This document shows, piece after piece, positions 62,201 through 64,000 of a stretch of DNA of 64,000 nt. The first letter of the stretch is position 1; each line of letters starts with the position of its first letter. This DNA is from Alisma plantago-aquatica (Eukaryota; Streptophyta; Magnoliopsida; Alismatales; Alismataceae). Below the pieces are notes generated by a model that saw only the letters and a list, made by a program, of their open reading frames with translations, searched no databases and was not told the origin of the DNA. The DNA is taken from positions 537,992,879-538,056,878 of the forward strand of contig OY856413.1 in the NCBI GenBank assembly GCA_963693085.1, in the 5' to 3' direction. Position numbers and translations under genes: made by a program.

Positions 62201-63095
62201 AGGATTGGCATAGTCCAATGCTTGGAATAGTATCACAGGGTTGGTAATAACCCAATACATGGTTGTTAATCAGGATTGGTATAGTCCAATGCCTGGTTGT
62301 GACCTCAGGATTGGTATAGTCCAATGTCTGGCTAAACTCGATCTCAGGAATGGTATAGTCCAATGCTTGGATGAACTCTATGATCTCAGGATTGGTATAG
62401 TCTAATGCCTGGCTGTGACCTCAGGATTGGTATAGTCCAATGCCTAGCTGAACTCGATCTCAGGATTGCTATAGTCTAATGCCTAGCTGAACTCTATGAT
62501 CTCAGGATTGGTATAGTCCAATGCCTAACTGTGACCTTAGGATTGGTATAGTCCAATGCCTGGATGAACTCGATCTCAGGATTGGTATAGTCCAATGCCT
62601 GGCTGAACTCAATCTCAGGATTGGTATAGTCTAATGCATGCATGTGACCTCAGGATTAGTATAGTCTAGTGCCTGGCTGAACTCGATCTTAGGATTGGTA
62701 TAGTCTAATGCCTAGATGAACTCTATGATCTCAGGATTGGTATAGTCCAATGCTTGGCTGAACTCGATCTTAGGATTGGTATAGTCCAATGCATGGCTGA
62801 ACTTGATCTCAGGATTAGTATAGTCCAATGCTTGGCTGTGACCTCAGGATTGGTATAGTCTAATGCCTAGCAGAACTCTGTGATCTCAGGATTGGTATAG
62901 TCCAATGCCTGGCTAAACTCTATGATCTCAGGATTGGTATAGTCTAATGCCTGACTGAACTCTGTGATCTTAGGATTGGTATGGTCCAATGCTTGGTTGA
63001 ACTCTGTGATCTCAGGATTGGTATAGTCCAATGCCTGGATAAACTCTATGATCTCAGGATTGGTATGGTCCAATACCTGGCTGAACATAATGATA
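62201..63095. repeat. Tandem array of palindromic CAGGATTGGTATAGTCCAATG units
   Basis: About twenty units of 36-46 bp. The core ATTGGTATAGTCCAAT is an inverted repeat (ATTGG...CCAAT). Spacers alternate between CTGTGACCT and CTGAACTC(TATG/G)ATCT types. Confidence 0.92.
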
Positions 63096-63952
63096 TATAT
63101 TCACATGATTGGTACAATTTTATACCTGGTTAGCAGATTGGCTGAGGCTGACAGATAGAAATGAGAATGATTCATGGGTGTCATACCATGATAATATTAT
63201 CACAGGATAAGCTTGAGGTGTTGATATAATATGATGGGTAAATGATACACATGTTTTTCATATTTCTTATAAAGTGAACATATGATTTACTGCTCTATCC
63301 TAGACAATCACAATGCTTTAAAAGATGAGAAATGCTCTAATCTGCTTATCCATAGTGATTAACCTTATTTATTAATATAAAAGAATCTCTACTCAGTTTT
63401 ATATTGATTAACTGTGATAATAACATTGTTGGCAGAGAGTTGTATCTCTAGTTGGGACAATTGTCTCACCCCGTGGGATCCACTTTTTTTTAGGTGGACG
63501 TGCACAAGGGGGTTGAGACCATACAACAGAGGGAGAACATCAGCAGTAGGGACATCAGTGATAACTCAGGTTGAGTGTACTGTCTGTCGTGTCTTATAGA
63601 TAGAAGCCGTATGTGTCGTCTCTGTACTCTTAGGTCCTTAGATTTAGTATGTGTTTGTTTTATGAACAATGTACGATTTTGGCTTGTATGCCTTGAGGTT
63701 TGATGTTGCTTTAAGTATATGTTTTGAGAAAGCAACTGTTATATGTTATCCTCGAGAAGAGATGGTATAATGTATGTATAATATGATCAATGATGAATAT
63801 CAGGTTTTGGTTCTTTCTTTAAGAGTTTCCTAGAAATGGATCTCTTTGCAAAAATGGTTTTCAATTTTTAGTGATTTTTGTTAATCTACTGCTTATGATT
63901 ATTCTGCATCAATAGTAACGATTTGGATATCGGTTTGGTGGCGGTTGTTACA

Positions 63953-64000
63953 ATTATCACAGGATAAGCTTGAGATGTTGGCATAATATGATGGGTAAAT
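63953..64000 (+). repeat. Start of a repeated LTR segment at the window edge
   Basis: 48 bp that repeat 63196-63243 with three differences (ATTATCACAGGATAAGCTTG onward). It begins exactly at the LTR end at 63952 and continues beyond the window. Confidence 0.8.

Larger units (their letters stand above)
60251..63952. mobile_element. Inverted LTR-end structure with three tandem arrays
   Basis: 60251-60827 and the reverse complement of about 63372-63952 are homologous arms of about 580 bp (TGAAACGACCGCCACC against TGTAACAACCGCCACC, then AATCACTAAAAA, GCAAAGAGATCCATTTC, ATCCCACGGGGTGA). Both arms are the PBS-proximal ends of the gypsy LTR family seen at 17098, 34011 and 39172. The left arm is therefore a minus-oriented LTR end and the right arm a plus-oriented one. 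Between them lie tandem arrays (60828-61095, 61631-61930, 62201-63095). No coding sequence and no matching target duplication (GCATGG against ATTAT). It could be two opposed partial LTR insertions or a rearranged foldback. Confidence 0.7.

Noticed and set aside
62867..63088. A repetitive 73-codon frame
   Set aside because: Translation of the palindromic array; the irregular unit length breaks the frame elsewhere.

Overview
This window is repeat DNA from a seed plant, most likely an angiosperm with a large, retrotransposon-rich genome. The evidence is the element types: Ty3/gypsy and Ty1/copia elements with plant-type primer-binding sites, an L1-type LINE carrying the plant zf-RVT and RNase H tail, and large-LTR elements with almost no interior. 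The sequence is AT-rich apart from a GC-rich patch at about 50.8-51.7 kb. I find no convincing intact host gene, rRNA gene or tRNA gene. Everything recognisable as coding is transposon-derived and broken.

The left 46 kb is one nested stack. The base layer is a plus-strand Ty3/gypsy element (called G1 here). Its pieces are a truncated 5' LTR (837-1327), the gag start (1328-1486), gag-pol (13712-17097), an integrase fragment (37879-38095), and an LTR split into 38096-39171 and 44712-46313. Three insertions interrupt it, each bracketed by a 5-bp target duplication. A minus-strand large-LTR element with a tiny interior lies at 1487-13711 (AACAT). A minus-strand gypsy element, G2, lies at 17098-37878 (TGTAC). 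A 5.5-kb solo LTR lies at 39172-44706 (GCTAT). Two are themselves interrupted. A 5'-truncated LINE (3679-7270) sits in the left LTR of the large-LTR element, and a Ty1/copia element, X (20610-29510), sits in G2. G1 itself abuts an older minus-strand integrase fragment (46314-46620).

From 46.6 to 55.1 kb the sequence is a mosaic of small or decayed pieces: a foldback element with a minisatellite core, a 184-bp MITE with a 9-bp target duplication, a second small inverted-repeat element, a GC-rich island with an orphan ORF, LINE RNase H and endonuclease fragments, and fragments of gypsy-like and copia-like LTRs.

From 55.15 kb to the end there is a second large-LTR element (55151-60250). Its right LTR is cut by a 3.7-kb structure (60251-63952) made of inverted LTR ends around three tandem-repeat arrays. 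The last 48 bases repeat the sequence at 63196.

The genes do not form a pathway. The most unusual features are: short palindromes clustered inside three different LTR types; expansion of an LTR TATA box into a (TA)n microsatellite; LTRs of about 3.5 kb around interiors of only 0.9-1.5 kb; and premature stops that are nearly all one C-to-T or G-to-A step from the expected codon, as cytosine methylation followed by deamination would give.
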